In this document: piece after piece, positions 1 through 55,562 of the stretch
Layout: the number at the start of each line of letters is the position of its first letter
How positions within the stretch are numbered: the stretch's first letter is position 1
Origin: Pseudorasbora parva
Lineage: Eukaryota > Chordata > Actinopteri > Cypriniformes > Gobionidae
Assembly: GCF_024679245.1 (NCBI RefSeq)
Contig: NC_090187.1
Coordinates: 230,001-294,000 of the forward strand
Direction: 5' to 3'
DNA: 64,000 nt
The notes under the pieces: model-generated
What the model saw: only the letters and a program-made list of their open reading frames with translations
What the model was told of the DNA's origin: nothing
Database searches by the model: none
Translations under genes and position numbers: made by a program

Positions 1-675
1 TTTGAATGACGAAGCACGCGATCGTATCGTTTACTGATGTTTACTCATGCGACGGTAGCCAATAGCAGAGACATTTGAAGTTGATTTACTCACCGGCATC
101 TTCCAAAGCAGGACCGCTCTGTCAAAAACGCACTTCTTTGGTATGATTTGGTGAAGTCCTGACAGCAGTGACCGTGGAGATCCACTTTGCGACGCGACTG
201 AAGCGATGCCTTGAAGCTTCCCGTCATTTCTGCGTTCAAATCGGTTCAAATGCAGCGCTGCCTTCCCAGAATGCTGTGCTGAAGCGTTGAAGTCGCTCGA
301 CGTCACCCAGAGGAATAAAGTGGAGCGCGGCGCGTCATAAGTGTTCACGGACGACTGGATCTGCACCTGAGAGAGTGTTTACAGCGTGCATTTCCTCTCT
401 CTCCCTCTAGTCACGCGCGCGCGCACCCTACCGGGAGAAGAGCCCGTACGGCCCATACAAGGACCTTCCGATCTATTTAACGTCAAGTAGACCCATACTC
501 GAAAAAAACTCTCCGACACTTGTGAGAAACCGGAAGGAGTATTTTTAACACAGAAATACTCCATCAAACGTCCAACATTAGTTTCTGAAACTTTGTCTAT
601 GTTTAGGATGGGAATCCAAGTCTTTAAAGGTGTAAAAAGCTCAGTATGCATGAAACAGCATTTCACCCCCCCTTT
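1..675 (-). mobile_element. DNA transposon fragment (non-autonomous, family not named)
   Basis: The right end (about 380-675) reads on the - strand as an element beginning TTTAAAGGGGGGGTGAAATG, followed by a region I recognise as a common cyprinid interspersed repeat. It includes an imperfect hairpin around GGAAGGAGTATTT / GAAATACTCC at about 530-565. The left part (31-366) holds a 111-codon open frame on the - strand with a KKCVF motif. In related elements I associate that motif with a THAP-like (C2CH zinc finger) start of a transposase, but the rest of that fold is not evident, so I do not call a gene. The element continues beyond the left edge or is truncated there. It probably lies in a pdpr intron. 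Confidence 0.5.
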
Positions 676-1660
676 AAGCAGATCTTTAGCAGATCTTTAG
701 CAAAGCAGATCTTAAGCAGATCTTTAGCAGATCTTTAGCAAAGCAGATCTTTAGCAGATCTTTAGCAGATCTTTAGCAGATCTTTAACAGAGCTTTAGCA
801 GATCTTTAGCAGATCTTTAACAGAGCTTTAGCAGATCTTTAGCAGATCTTTAACAGAGCTTTAGCAGATCTTTAGCAGACCTTTAGCAGATCTTTAGCAG
901 ATCTTAAGCAGAGCTTTAGCAGATCTTAAGCAGATCTTAAGCAGATCTTTAGCAGAGCTTTAGCAGATCTTTAGCAGATCTTAAGCAGATCTTTAGCAGA
1001 TCTTTAGCAGATCTTTAGCAGACCTTTAGCAGACCTTTAGCAGATCTTTAGCAGATCTTTAGCAGATCTTTAGCAAAGCAGATCTTTAGCAAAGCAGATC
1101 TTTAGCAGATCTTTAGCAGATCTTTAGCAGATCTTTAGCAGAGCTTTAGCAGATCTTTAGCAGATCTTTAGCAGATCTTTAGCAAAGCAGATCTTTAGCA
1201 GATCTTTAGCAGATCTTTAGCAAAGCAGATCTTTAGCAAAGCAGATCTTTAGCAGATCTTTAGCAGATCTTTAGCAAAGCAGATCTTTAGCAGATCTTAA
1301 GCAGATCTTAAGCAGATCTTTAGCAAAGCAGATCTTTAGCAGATCTTTAGCAGATCTTTAGCAGATCTTTAGCAGATCTTTAGCAGAGCTTTAGCCGATC
1401 TTTAGCAGATCTTAAGTAGATCTTAAGCAGAGCTTTAGCACATCTTTAGCAGAGCTTTAGCAGATCTTTAGCAGATCTTAAGCAGATCTTTAGCAGAGCT
1501 TTAGCCGATCTTTAGCAGAGCTTTAGCAGAGCTTTAGCAGAGCTTTAGCACATCTTTAGCAGAGCTTTAGCAGAGCTTTAACAGATCTTAAGCAGATCTT
1601 TAGCAGATCTTAAGCAGATCTTAAGCAGATCTTAAGCAGATATTTAGCAGATCTTAACCA
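676..1660. repeat. 11-bp minisatellite, AGATCT-rich
   Basis: About 985 bp of tandem GCAGATCTTTA units (11 bp) with variants (GCAGAGCTTTA, GCAGACCTTTA, GCAGATCTTAA, GCACATCTTTA) and scattered 5-bp GCAAA insertions. Almost every standard unit contains the palindrome AGATCT, a BglII site. It directly follows the transposon end at 675, so it may have grown from that terminus. No open frame or gene is visible inside. Confidence 0.9.
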
Positions 1661-1960
1661 CTGCCGCCCCAAAGTCTCTTAGTGAGATATGTCAACGTTT
1701 GAACTGCTTTAGATATGTGAGTTTAACCCAAAGCTCGGCGAGCCTGTCATGTAAAGCTGCGGCCCGTAACTCGTGGTGAATAAAGCGATCCTCATGTGTC
1801 TTGTGGAAGAACACTGCAGCCGGATCTAATTCTGTCTGTAACCCCGCCGACCCCTCCGCCCTAAAATAGTCCCGATATAAACTCAGATTATAGGGGATTA
1901 TACTGCAGGGGTTCAGGGAAAGACAAAACATGGTTTGGACTCATAATGTACTCACTCAAT
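1661..1960. other. Unassigned intronic or upstream sequence
   Basis: About 300 bp between the minisatellite and the next transposon. No convincing exon, RNA gene or repeat structure was seen. The small open frames are not supported by any recognisable motif. Confidence 0.5.
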
Positions 1961-2656
1961 ACCGTATTTTCCGGACTATAAGTCGCACTTTTTTTCATAG
2001 TTTGGCTGGTCCTGCGACTTATAGTCAGGTGCGACTTATATATCAAATTTAATTCATACTGACTGACAAGAATAAACATATAGCCGCGAGAATGCGCTCT
2101 ATGCTGCTCCTGTAGCCTAATATTTACTTATACACAACAACTTAGAAAGACTGAACACAAACAAAATGCTCCCATAAAGAAAATCTTATTCTGCAAAATA
2201 CAAACAGCATGTAGTAAAACATGCAGCGGAGAACGATTCTCACAGCGTTCGTCTCGCGCGGCAGAGCCTCTCCCGGCAGAGAGTTCAAGCCTCTGTGAAC
2301 TCGTTCCTTCAGCTCTGGCCATCTTGCTTACAGTCCGCAAGTACATTTCTTTTTCTTCTTCATCACAATTAAAGTAACCTCTGCTTTTCGCCAGTCCCTT
2401 ACAAGTTTCTCACTCACTTCAAACTTTCTTTCTTCTGCTCGGGTTATGCAGTGAAGCGGGCACGAGCGAGTGCACGCGAGCAGGTGGTCGCATGCGCGCG
2501 CGGGTGCTCGCGTGCTCGCATGCGCGCGGCTGCAGCTCTGCCCTAATGCGACTTATAGTCCAGTGCGACTTATATATGTTTTTTTCCGCGTCATGACGCA
2601 TTTTTTGACTGATGCGACTTATACTCCGGAGCGACTTATAGTCCGGAAAATACGGT
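1961..2656. mobile_element. Palindromic DNA transposon with CCGTATTTTCCGG ends
   Basis: Begins TACCGTATTTTCCGGACTAT and ends with the reverse complement, GTCCGGAAAATACGGTA. The ends are inverted repeats of more than 20 bp, and the motif GCGACTTATA recurs inside near both ends. TA lies at both borders, consistent with a TA target duplication, so a Tc1/mariner-type mobilisation is possible. There is no transposase, so it is non-autonomous. The middle contains a GC-rich stretch with alternating GCGCGC. The family is widespread in fish by my recollection. Confidence 0.8.
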
Positions 2657-2870
2657 ATATAAATGTTGTTGAACCCCAAACGGTTACATAGCATCTTTAA
2701 GGTGTCGTTGTGTAATTGAACACTGAAGTATTGAGTGATATTAGCATGTGCTTACTCTGGGGTCAGTGCCGTACAGTTCTGCATCATTTACTGAAGTCTA
2801 TACTGGTAATGTGTGACAGGGACTGTAAATAAACTACAGCCGTCACTGAATCCTGGGGTCTTCTGGTGAA

Positions 2871-3345
2871 CTATCCACTCGCTCTATCCCAGGACGTGTG
2901 TTGGAAATGGGGCTGCCTCGACTGGCCACTAGGGCTCCAGAAGGAGCAGAACCTCATTGAGCCCAGTGTTAAAATGCCCAAATGTATAGCAGAAAAAAAC
3001 ACGTTTACAACCTGGGACAAATTGTGGTTTTGGTCTAAACGGTTAATTTTGCCCTTCATGATGACGGTGAGGGGGTGAATTTTTTATTACTCATTCGTTT
3101 ACATTATATAAAGCCGTAAAGTTCTGCATAATTAAGGGCGTGGCCCCTTGAGTGACAGGTGGATAGCCATTTATCCGCCATCTATAGTCATTGCGTCACA
3201 TAAGCCCTGCCCACGTCACCTAAGCTCCGCCCACGTCCCGCCTCTTTGCCCATTTTCTGTTATCCGGGCATGAAGCGCTTCCAAGATGGCAACGGCTCGT
3301 CTCTACTTTACGCTTCAGAACGGCTCTTTAAATTCCTATGGTGAC
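2871..3345. mobile_element. Cyprinid-type interspersed repeat fragment
   Basis: The stretch from CTGCCTCGACTGGCCACTAG through CTTCCAAGATGGCAACGGC to CTTTAAATTCCTATGGTGAC is one I recognise as an abundant non-autonomous DNA repeat of cyprinid genomes. No terminal inverted repeats were identified, so it is probably truncated. It sits in the intron just upstream of the first visible pdpr exon. Confidence 0.5.
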
Positions 3346-3371
3346 ATCACGATCTACGGCCGTATTGCTTC

Positions 3372-3373
<2 letters not shown>

Positions 3374-3439
<66 letters not shown>
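3374..3439. repeat. (GT)n microsatellite
   Basis: About 33 uninterrupted TG repeats, ending 37 bp before the pdpr exon that starts at 3477. It therefore lies close to the branch point and acceptor region of that intron. Confidence 0.98.
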
Positions 3440-3440
<1 letters not shown>

Positions 3441-3476
3441 CGCAGAAGAGTTTCCTCACGCTTGATTATCTTGCAG

Positions 3477-3566
3477 GAAATGAGCGTCGGTTACGCCAAT
3501 GGCATCCGAGTCATGAGTATGACACACACCGGAGAGCCCGGCTTCATGCTCTACATTCCCATAGAG
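3477..3566 (+). CDS. pdpr: pdpr exon (third from last)
   Basis: A 90-nt phase-0 exon bounded by acceptor TTATCTTGCAG and donor GAG|GTACGA. It encodes 30 residues starting EMSVGYANGIRV and ending FMLYIPIE, which belong to the GCV_T-like domain. The microsatellites on both sides, (GT)n before and (CA)n after, are within 40 bp of its ends. Confidence 0.9.
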
Positions 3567-3573
3567 GTACGAC

Positions 3574-3574
3574 T

Positions 3575-3615
<41 letters not shown>
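3574..3615. repeat. (CA)n microsatellite in a 76-bp pdpr intron
   Basis: About 20 CA units with one AAAC interruption. It makes up more than half of the very short intron 3567-3642, so length changes here directly change intron size. Confidence 0.95.
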
Positions 3616-3642
3616 TCTGAGATGTGTCTCTCCTCTTCCCAG

Positions 3643-3825
3643 TATGCTCTGCATGTGTATAATGAGGTGATGTCCGTGGGCCAGAAGTATGGGATCCGGA
3701 ACGCTGGATACTACGCTCTCCGCAGTCTGCGCATTGAGAAGTTCTTCGCCTTCTGGGGTCAGGACCTCGACTCCTTCACCACACCGCTGGAGTGCGGGCG
3801 CGAGTTCAGGGTCAAGTTCGACAAG
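3643..3825 (+). CDS. pdpr: pdpr exon (second from last)
   Basis: A 183-nt, 61-codon exon between acceptor CTCCTCTTCCCAG and donor AAG|GTACTT, phase 0 at both ends. It encodes YALHVYNEVMSVGQKYGI through to ECGREFRVKFDK. This stretch is very highly conserved in PDPR (FFAFWGQDL, LECGRE). Confidence 0.93.
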
Positions 3826-5019
3826 GTACTTCCACTACGTTATCCACTAATAATGTTCACTGAAGGAGTGAATGAACACGAGTGTGTAAGTCGGACAGCC
3901 GGTGTGTGTACATCTGTTGTAGACTCATTACTGCAGTGCATTGTGGGATTGAGTGCACTCGATGACGTTTCAGACACCACTACTAACAGCTGTCCCATCA
4001 GATAATGGCTATAGGGGCGATTTCGGATTCAGCGCTTGGTTATAATTAAACTTCACGCGGCGCGCAAGATTAACAACGCTCACCATTTAGGTCAGATTCA
4101 GAGCGGAGCGAGTGCGTTTACGTTTTTATGAACCGATTTCATATACTCTAGTGCTCTAAACATGAACGAGCAGCATGTACGCGCACATATTTCATCACAT
4201 CTTCAAATGAAATGATTAAATGTAATGAACAGACTGACCATTCAGAGAAGATTGGGCAAAAAGGAACTGCTTTATTCGTTCTGTGTTAAACTGCCGAGTT
4301 TGTTCAGAGACTGTAGTGCTCGTACATGTATTTAAGATATCATTAGACCTTTTAAATGTTCTTCTGCGTTTCTGCCTTGCTTTGGCAGTTTTTCGTTATA
4401 TTGTGTTCGTTTTTTAAAATGCTTAACGTGCCCTCAACTCAGGTTGTTCTGTCTCCGTGGTCATGTTTTAATATTCATGCGTCCGTAATGAGTGTGTCGC
4501 AGGTGTGTGTTTTATTGGGTGTCTCCGCACAGCATTATTTTGTGGGGCTTTGCAAACTCTGTATTAACTCTAGTGTGGAATTTTTCTACAATATTCCCTC
4601 ATGACAGTAAAATAGTGGATCTACTGCAGCAGTCCCTCTCTTAGTCAGCAGATGTGGTTAACACCTGGTCACGCATTGGGGAGAAATAACCGTCATGTAC
4701 CGCAAAACTAATATAATTTAGAAAAATATAAATGTTTGGCCATTCCGCCCAGCACTACGCCAGGCTCACGGATCTTAGACGCGATCGGCACGGGTTCGAA
4801 TCTCACTCTTCCCCGTTTCCCATCACACATCACATCAGAAAGGCCTTTACTTTCAGTAAAAACACCTTACGAAATGTTTAATAATAATAAAGAATGAATG
4901 GAGTTGGGCTAGGAAGGGCTTTTAGTGTCCCGTTTAATCAATACAATCATTTTCAGTTTTCATCCTGTTAATGTCCAACAACTGAGGTGCAGTCGGTGTG
5001 TCTGCCTAAATAATGAATA
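3826..5019. other. pdpr intron, mostly without recognisable features
   Basis: First part of the last pdpr intron (3826-5529). Apart from a possible SINE remnant near 4735-4860, I see no exon, RNA gene or clear repeat in these 1.2 kb. Confidence 0.6.
4735..4860 (+). mobile_element. Possible tRNA-derived SINE remnant
   Basis: Contains GGGTTCGAATC, a good match to a pol III B box, at about 4793. It is preceded by a degraded head and followed by sequence with no tRNA-like pairing. No convincing A box or cloverleaf is present, so this is at best an old SINE head. Confidence 0.25.
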
Positions 5020-5413
5020 CACTGCAGAAATGATTTATTATTTGTTTTTTTCTAGTCCAAATATCTAAAAATTCTTAAATCAAGATGCATTTACTAGATC
5101 AGTAAAATGACAAGATATTTTTCCTTGTTTTCTGGGGAAAAATATCAAAATGAAGAGAGTTTTTGCTTAAAATAAGATAAATAATCTGCCAATGGGGTGA
5201 GAAAAATAATCTTAACTCAAACAGAAAACAAGATTATTTTTCTCACCCCACTGGCAGATTATTTATCTTATTTTAAGCAAAAACTCTTATTTTTTACAAA
5301 ACAAAACTTTAATTTGTTCTTGTCTAGTAAATGTTTCTTAATGTAAGAATTGTTTGATATTTTGACTAAAAACAAAACAAAAATACTGAGTAAGAAAAGC
5401 CTTTTTTGCAGTG
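5020..5413. mobile_element. Palindromic MITE, CACTGCA family, copy 1
   Basis: Starts CACTGCAGAAATG and ends TTTTTTGCAGTG, with TA on both sides (ata|CACTG and CAGTG|tat). The two halves are near-perfect reverse complements, with the centre at about 5210 between TCTGCCAATGGGGTGAG and CTCACCCCACTGGCAGA. The transcript would fold into a hairpin almost 200 bp long. The window has three further copies, at 13258, 52706 and 53077. Non-autonomous, with no coding capacity. Confidence 0.88.
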
Positions 5414-5429
5414 TATAATGTGTTGTGCC

Positions 5430-5525
5430 TCTCTCTTCTCACCCTCTGACCTCTGACCCTCGTGTTGTGCCTCCTCTCTGACCCCTGACCCTCGTGTTGT
5501 GCCTCCTCTCTGACCTCTCACCCCT
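5430..5525. repeat. 33-bp tandem repeat before the pdpr last-exon acceptor
   Basis: CTGACCCTCGTGTTGTGCCT plus CCTCTCTGACC occurs twice in tandem (about 5453 and 5486), with partial copies around it. The C/T-rich repeat supplies the pyrimidine tract of the acceptor ACCCCTGCAG at 5520-5529. Confidence 0.8.
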
Positions 5526-5843
5526 GCAGGGCACAGATTTCCTGGGCCGAGAGGCTCTGCTGCGGCAGCGGGAGCAGGGCGTTCGGCGGCGTCTGGTGAT
5601 GCTGGTGCTGGAGGGTCACGACCCCGAGCGTGACCTTTGGCCGTGGTGGGGCGAGCCGGTGCTCCGCGGAGGAGAGTTAGCCGGCGTGACCACGAGCAGC
5701 GCCTTCAGCTTCGGCCTGCAGAGGCACGTCTGCCTGGGCTTCCTCAGCGGAGCTCCATCATCCCTCACTCCAGACTTCATCAGCCGCGGAGACTACCAGC
5801 TGGACATCTCAGGACAGAGCTTCCCCGCCAAGGCCAAACTATA

Positions 5844-6560
<717 letters not shown>

Positions 6561-6747
6561 GAGAGAGTGTGTCATGTTTTGAGAGCTAAAGTGAGTGTGG
6601 GTTTGGTGTGGCCAGTGAATGAGTTTTAATGTTAGTCCAGTTTGTTTTCCTCCATTTTGAGGTTTGGGTTAAAATAGAGAGATCCCCACGAGACAATCGA
6701 TTTCTAATGAGAACTGGAGAAGAGTTTCTAAACTTGAGTTCTGTAAT

Positions 6748-6749
<2 letters not shown>

Positions 6750-6829
<80 letters not shown>
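6750..6829. repeat. (GT)n microsatellite
   Basis: About 40 pure TG units in the presumed pdpr 3' UTR. Confidence 0.97.
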
Positions 6830-6830
<1 letters not shown>

Positions 6831-7093
6831 GTTGTGATCTTGATCTAAAATGACGTGTTCTGTTCAGTTATGGATCTGTATTTGAAATAGTGTTGAGATG
6901 TTTTATGATTTACAGCATCTGTGCTTCCAGAAGCTTACATGGAGAAATGGTGTGTGTGTGTGTGAGAGAGAGAGCGAGCAAGCGTGTTTGTGTTTGAGTC
7001 ATGACACCATAAAACAATAACACGCATATCACATTTCAGCCCAGAACCACTTTCTGATATCTTCCCTTTGATTCTGAGGGGAAATAAGAGTAA

Positions 7094-7095
<2 letters not shown>

Positions 7096-7138
<43 letters not shown>
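7096..7138. repeat. (GT)n microsatellite
   Basis: About 21 TG units, followed by a short GAGAGAG run. Confidence 0.97.
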
Positions 7139-7144
<6 letters not shown>

Positions 7145-7356
7145 TCATTGTTTGCATCAGAGTTTAGTTGGTGAATGAACTGTTCTGAGATCAGATGTGC
7201 ACCTGACGCTTTGCTCGTTCCTCCTGTTTTTAACGTCAGTCAGAGAGAACTGGCCTGAAGGGACTGTTGGACTGTCATACAGTAAAGAAGATCTTCTGGC
7301 CGTCTTGCCTTTGTATTTATGTCATATATTGTACAAATGTTTGATTGATTTTCATG

Positions 7357-7362
7357 AATAAA
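7357..7362 (+). terminator. Candidate polyadenylation signal of pdpr
   Basis: AATAAA in the context TTCATGAATAAAAATG, followed within about 40 bp by a T- and GT-rich stretch ending in a (GT)n run at 7403, which fits a downstream GU-rich element. It is the first good AATAAA I see on the + strand after the stop codon. Confidence 0.55.
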
Positions 7363-7401
7363 AATGTAAATCAAAAAATTACTCTTGTGGATTGATTAAT
7401 T

Positions 7402-7402
<1 letters not shown>

Positions 7403-7489
<87 letters not shown>
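7403..7489. repeat. (GT)n microsatellite
   Basis: About 43 pure GT units just downstream of the candidate pdpr poly(A) signal. Confidence 0.97.
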
Positions 7490-7491
<2 letters not shown>

Positions 7492-7852
7492 TGAAATGAG
7501 GCACATTTTGGCGAATTCTAAATGTGTATTATTTTAATGATAACATGCTTTAGAATGATAAGGTACATCAGTCCATCTTATAATTGGTCAAAGCTACAAA
7601 TAAATATGAGCTCAGTTTAGAGGATTGTTCTCTCAGTGACACAAACAGCTGAGGATTATGGTCTTGTATTAATGATGTTACATTACATTACTCTATTCAT
7701 CATGATATGTCCAACAACAGACACACGTTCAGCTTTAAGCGAACGATGGCCGGTTAGGACTGGAGCCTGGATTGGTCAGACAAACACAGCTGAGACTTTG
7801 GCTTCTTTTGTTTGGCAAGACTGCACAAACTATTCAAGATTTATTCTTGATA
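7490..7852. other. Convergent intergenic interval
   Basis: Sequence between the presumed 3' ends of pdpr (+) and fbln7 (-). No gene is seen. A - strand AATAAA (TTTATT on + at 7840-7845) may end fbln7. Confidence 0.5.
7840..7845 (-). terminator. Candidate polyadenylation signal of fbln7
   Basis: TTTATT on the + strand, AATAAA on the - strand. Scanning from the fbln7 stop at 9618, this is the first AATAAA on the - strand that I found. It lies just beyond the far end of the transposon that fills 7857-9597. If it is used, the whole element and its VNTR are in the 3' UTR. Confidence 0.4.
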
Positions 7853-9601
7853 TTAAAGCATTAGTTCACTTCAGAATGAACATCTCCTGATAGTTTCCTC
7901 ACCCCAATCTCATCCGAGATGTTCAAATATTCCAGGATTTTTCTCCTCATAATGGACTTCAATTGGAACCAATGGTTGAAGTTCCAAATCAATGCCGGTT
8001 CAGAGGAAGAGCTTCAGGGGCTCTGATGATCCCAGAGGAACAGAGTCTGTGGTCAGACCCTATTCCTCTGGGATTAGACCCTATTCCTCTGGGATTAGAC
8101 TCTATTCCTCTGGGATTAGACTCTATTCCTCTGGGATCAGACCCTATTCCTCTGGGATCAGACCCTATTCCTCTGGGATTAGACTCTATTCCTCTGGGAT
8201 CAGACCCTATTCCTCCTAGATTAGACTATTCCACTGGGATCAGACCCTATTCCTCTGGGATCAGAACATATTACTCTGGGATTAGACTATTCCTCTGGGA
8301 TCAGACTCTATTCCTCTGGGATTAGACCCTATTCCTCTGGGATCAGACTCTATTCCTCTGGAATGAGACCCTATTCCACTGGGATCAGACCCTATTCCTC
8401 CTAGATTAGACTCTCTTCCTCTGGGATCAGACCCTATTCCTCTGGGATCAGAACATATTACTCTGGGATTAGACTATTCCTCTGGGATCAGACTCTATTC
8501 CTCTGGGATTAGACCCTATTCCTCTGGGATCAGAACATATTACTCTGGGATTAGACTCTATTCCTCTGGGATCAGACCCTATTCCTCTGGGATTAGACCC
8601 TATTCCTCTGGGATCAGACTCTATTCCTCTGGGATCAGACCCTATTCCTCCTAGATTAGACTCTATTCCTCTGGGATCAGACCCTATTCCTCCTAGATTA
8701 GACTCTATTCCACTGGGATCAGACCCTATTCCACTGGAATCAGACTCTATTCCTCTGGGATGAGACCCTATTCCACTGGGATCAGACCCTATTCCTCTGT
8801 GATCAGACTCTATTCCTCTGGGATCAGAACATATTACTCTGGGATCAGAACATATTACTCTAGGATCAGACCATATTCCTCTGGGATCAGACCCTATTCC
8901 TCTGGGATTAGACTCTATTCCTCTGGGATCAGACCCTATTCCTCTGGGATCAGACCCTATTCCTCTGGGATCAGAACATATTACTCTGGGATTAGACTCT
9001 ATTCCTCTGGGATCAGACCCTATTCCTCTGGGATCAGACCCTATTCCTCTGGGATCAGACCCTATTCCTCTGGGATTAGACTCTATTCCTCTGGGATCAG
9101 ACCCTATTCCTCTGGGATCAGAACATATTACTCTGGGATTAGACTCTATTCCTCTGGGATCAGACCCTATTCCTCTGGGGTTAGACCCTAATCCTCTGGG
9201 ATCAGACCTTATTCCTGTGGGATCAGACTCTATTCCTCTGGGATCAGACCCTATTCCTCTGGGATTAGACTCTATTCCTCTGGGATTAGACCCTATTCCT
9301 CTGGGATCAGACTCTATTCCTCTGGGATCAGACCCTATTCCTCTGGGATCAGACCCTATTCCTCTGGGATTAGACTCTATTCCTCTGGGGTTAGACCCTA
9401 TTCCTCTGGGAACATAACATATTACTCTGGGATTAGACTCTATTCCTCTGAAACTGCATTGATTTGGAATTTTTAACCGTTAAAAATCCTGGATTGTTTT
9501 CCTCAAAAAACTTCATTTCATTCCCACTGAACAAAGAAGACATGAACATCTGGGATGAGGAAACTATCAGATGTTAATTCTGAAGTGAACTCATGCTTTA
9601 A
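7853..9601. mobile_element. TTAA-flanked DNA transposon expanded by an internal VNTR
   Basis: The ends are inverted repeats: left AGCATTAGTTCACTTCAGAA (7857 on), right the reverse complement TTCTGAAGTGAACTCATGCT (ending 9597). Similarity continues inward for more than 100 bp, including GATAGTTTCCTCA, AGATGTTCA, CCAGGATTTTT and TTCCAAATCAATGC. TTAA flanks both ends (7853-7856 and 9598-9601), as expected of a piggyBac-type insertion, although the family is not identified. There is no transposase. The centre is replaced by a 21-bp tandem repeat. The right end lies only 16 bp past the fbln7 stop codon. Confidence 0.82.
8049..9445. repeat. 21-bp VNTR (CTATTCCTCTGGGATCAGACC)
   Basis: About 1.4 kb, roughly 65 units, of a 21-bp repeat with variants (GGGATTAGACT, 20-bp GAACATATTACTCTG forms, CCTCCTAGATTAGA). 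The unit is related to a GATCCCAGAGGAATAGGGTC-like segment that I remember from the interior of this transposon family, so the VNTR probably grew from the element itself. Because 21 is divisible by three, long open frames of seven-residue repeats exist in several frames. They are not genes. Confidence 0.95.
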
Positions 9602-9617
9602 CTTCAGTAACTTAACT

Positions 9618-53887
<44,270 letters not shown>

Positions 53888-54287
53888 CGTCTTCATTGAA
53901 TGGCTGAGTGAATACATTGATTATGTTAATAAATGCCTCTGTGTTGTGGATTCTGTCAAGAAAGTGCTGTTTCTGTAAAGCTCCAGATGTGTTTCCGGCT
54001 CAGCAATGAAACCCTTCAGAATGAGACTGCCAGAGGACTTTCTGAAAGCAAGCGCCGGACTTTTTCCCCCATGATCCGCAGTTGGTGTATTTACTGAATG
54101 GACAGAAGTTTGGAGTTTCTAAGCAGGTGTTAGCATTGTTAGACTCAACTTATAAACTACTTTGTGTTATAATGCGGGAATCATTACTCAGTCCCAGAGT
54201 AAGAAAATTATTGGGTCACTCCCTTTTTCAAGAAATAACACATAATGAGATAAACAGTATACTTTTAGATTCATTAGGACAGTGGTA
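53888..54287. other. fbln7 upstream region
   Basis: Presumed 5' UTR and promoter of fbln7 (reading -). No clear TATA box or CpG-rich stretch was identified. A 69-codon + strand open frame (54082-54291) has no recognisable motif and was not called. Confidence 0.4.
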
Positions 54288-54520
54288 TTAAAGGGATAGT
54301 TCACCTAAAAATAAACACTCTGTCGTCATTTACTCAGCCTGAAGTTGTTGCAAACCTGAATAAATGTCTTTGTTCTGCTGAACACAAAGGAAGATATTGG
54401 GAAGAATGTTTGAAGCAGATTTTCCCCCCATTGACTACCATAGCAGGACAAAAATACAACGGTAGTCAATGGGGGATGAGATCTGCATGGTTGCAAATGT
54501 TCTCCCAAATACCTTTCTTA
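54288..54520. mobile_element. Foldback MITE (Angel-like), one arm truncated
   Basis: Starts TTAAAGGGATAGTTCACCTA and continues through TTTGTTCTGCTGAACACAAA and CATTGACTACCATAGCAGGA. It then turns back through ACGGTAGTCAATGGGGGATG to AAATACCTTTCTT, where the second arm stops before reaching the terminal repeat. This palindromic family is very common in cyprinids, and I think it corresponds to the zebrafish Angel type, from memory. Confidence 0.75.
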
Positions 54521-54732
54521 AAACTGTCCTAAACAAATATATTTTAATACAAATGATTTATGAGTTTTTGAAGGAATAGATTTTGTACCAAGGTAAACCC
54601 TTGACAGGGCCTGAAACAAGGTTAGTTGTCACCACAGTTCTGAAAAATGCTAAAAATAAAGAAGGTGATAAACAACACAACAACGGCTGCTGATGCTGCG
54701 TTTTATTTTATATTCTGATTGAGCCAGAAGAG

Positions 54733-54804
54733 GGCCTCGTGGCGCAACGGTAGCGCGTCTGACTCCAGATCAGAAGGTTGCGTGTTCAAATCACGTCGGG
54801 GTCA
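54733..54804 (+). tRNA. tRNA-Trp-CCA: tRNA-Trp(CCA) copy 1
   Basis: Matches the consensus at all 72 positions. Spacer contains CCTTTTG, a pol III terminator. First unit of the array, about 850 bp from the fbln7 start codon and divergent from it. Confidence 0.95.
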
Positions 54805-54898
54805 ATCATTCCATTCTTTCATTGCAAACCTTTTGTGAAAATCAGGAATAATTACTCCTAGACTCAACATGTAGCTAAGAAACAATACAGCTGTGCGT

Positions 54899-54970
54899 GA
54901 CCTCGTGGCGCAACGGTTGCGCGTCTGACTCCAGATCAGAAGGTTGCGTGTTCAAATCACGTCAGGGTCA
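54899..54970 (+). tRNA. tRNA-Trp-CCA: tRNA-Trp(CCA) copy 2
   Basis: G2A (still pairs with T70), A20T in the D loop, G66A opposite C6. TTTT present downstream. Confidence 0.75.
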
Positions 54971-55064
54971 ATCATTCCATTCTTTCATTGCAAACCTTTT
55001 GTGAAAATCAGGAATAATTACTCCTAGACTCAACATGTAGCTAAGAAACAATAAAGCTGTGCGT

Positions 55065-55136
55065 GACCTCGTGGCGCAACGGAAGCTCGTCTGACTCCAG
55101 ATCAGAAGGTTGCGTGTTCAAATCACGTCGGGGTCA
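55065..55136 (+). tRNA. tRNA-Trp-CCA: tRNA-Trp(CCA) copy 3
   Basis: G2A, T19A and G23T, the last breaking a D-stem pair. No TTTT in the spacer (CCTTTGG). Confidence 0.65.
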
Positions 55137-55230
55137 ATCATTCCATTCTTTCATTGCAAACCTTTGGCAAAAATCAGGAATAATTACTCCTAGACTCAAC
55201 ATTTAGCTAAGAAACAATACCCCTGTGCGT

Positions 55231-55302
55231 GGCCTCGTGGCGCAACGGTAGCGCGTCTGACTCCAGATCAGAAGGTTGCGTGTTCAAATCACGTCGGGGT
55301 CA
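55231..55302 (+). tRNA. tRNA-Trp-CCA: tRNA-Trp(CCA) copy 4
   Basis: Exact consensus, with TTTT downstream. A good candidate for an active gene. Confidence 0.95.
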
Positions 55303-55396
55303 ATCATTCCATTCTTTCATTGCAAACCTTTTGTGAAAATCAGGAATAATTACTCCTAGACTCAACATGTAGCTAAGAAACAATACAGCTGTGCGT

Positions 55397-55468
55397 GGCC
55401 TCGTGGCGCAACGGTAGCGCGTCTGACTCCAGATCAGAAGGTTGCGTGTTCAAATCACGTCAGGGTCA
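55397..55468 (+). tRNA. tRNA-Trp-CCA: tRNA-Trp(CCA) copy 5
   Basis: Single change G66A, which mispairs with C6. Spacer has TCTTTGG, no TTTT. Confidence 0.8.
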
Positions 55469-55562
55469 ATCATTCCATTCTTTCATTGCAAATCTTTGGT
55501 GAAAATCAGGAATAATTACTCCTAGACTCAACATGTAGCTAAGAAACATTACAGCTGTGCGT

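Noticed and set aside
31..366. 111-codon - strand open frame
   Set aside because: Lies in an interspersed repeat. The KKCVF motif hints at a THAP-like ancestry, but the remaining metal ligands and fold are not visible.
7963..9417. Open frames of seven-residue repeats (SSGIRPY and PLGSDPI types)
   Set aside because: Generated by a 21-bp VNTR, which is open in several frames. No start context, splice sites or non-repeat domain.
54082..54291. 69-codon + strand open frame upstream of fbln7
   Set aside because: No recognisable domain, no splice partners, and it runs into the MITE at 54288.
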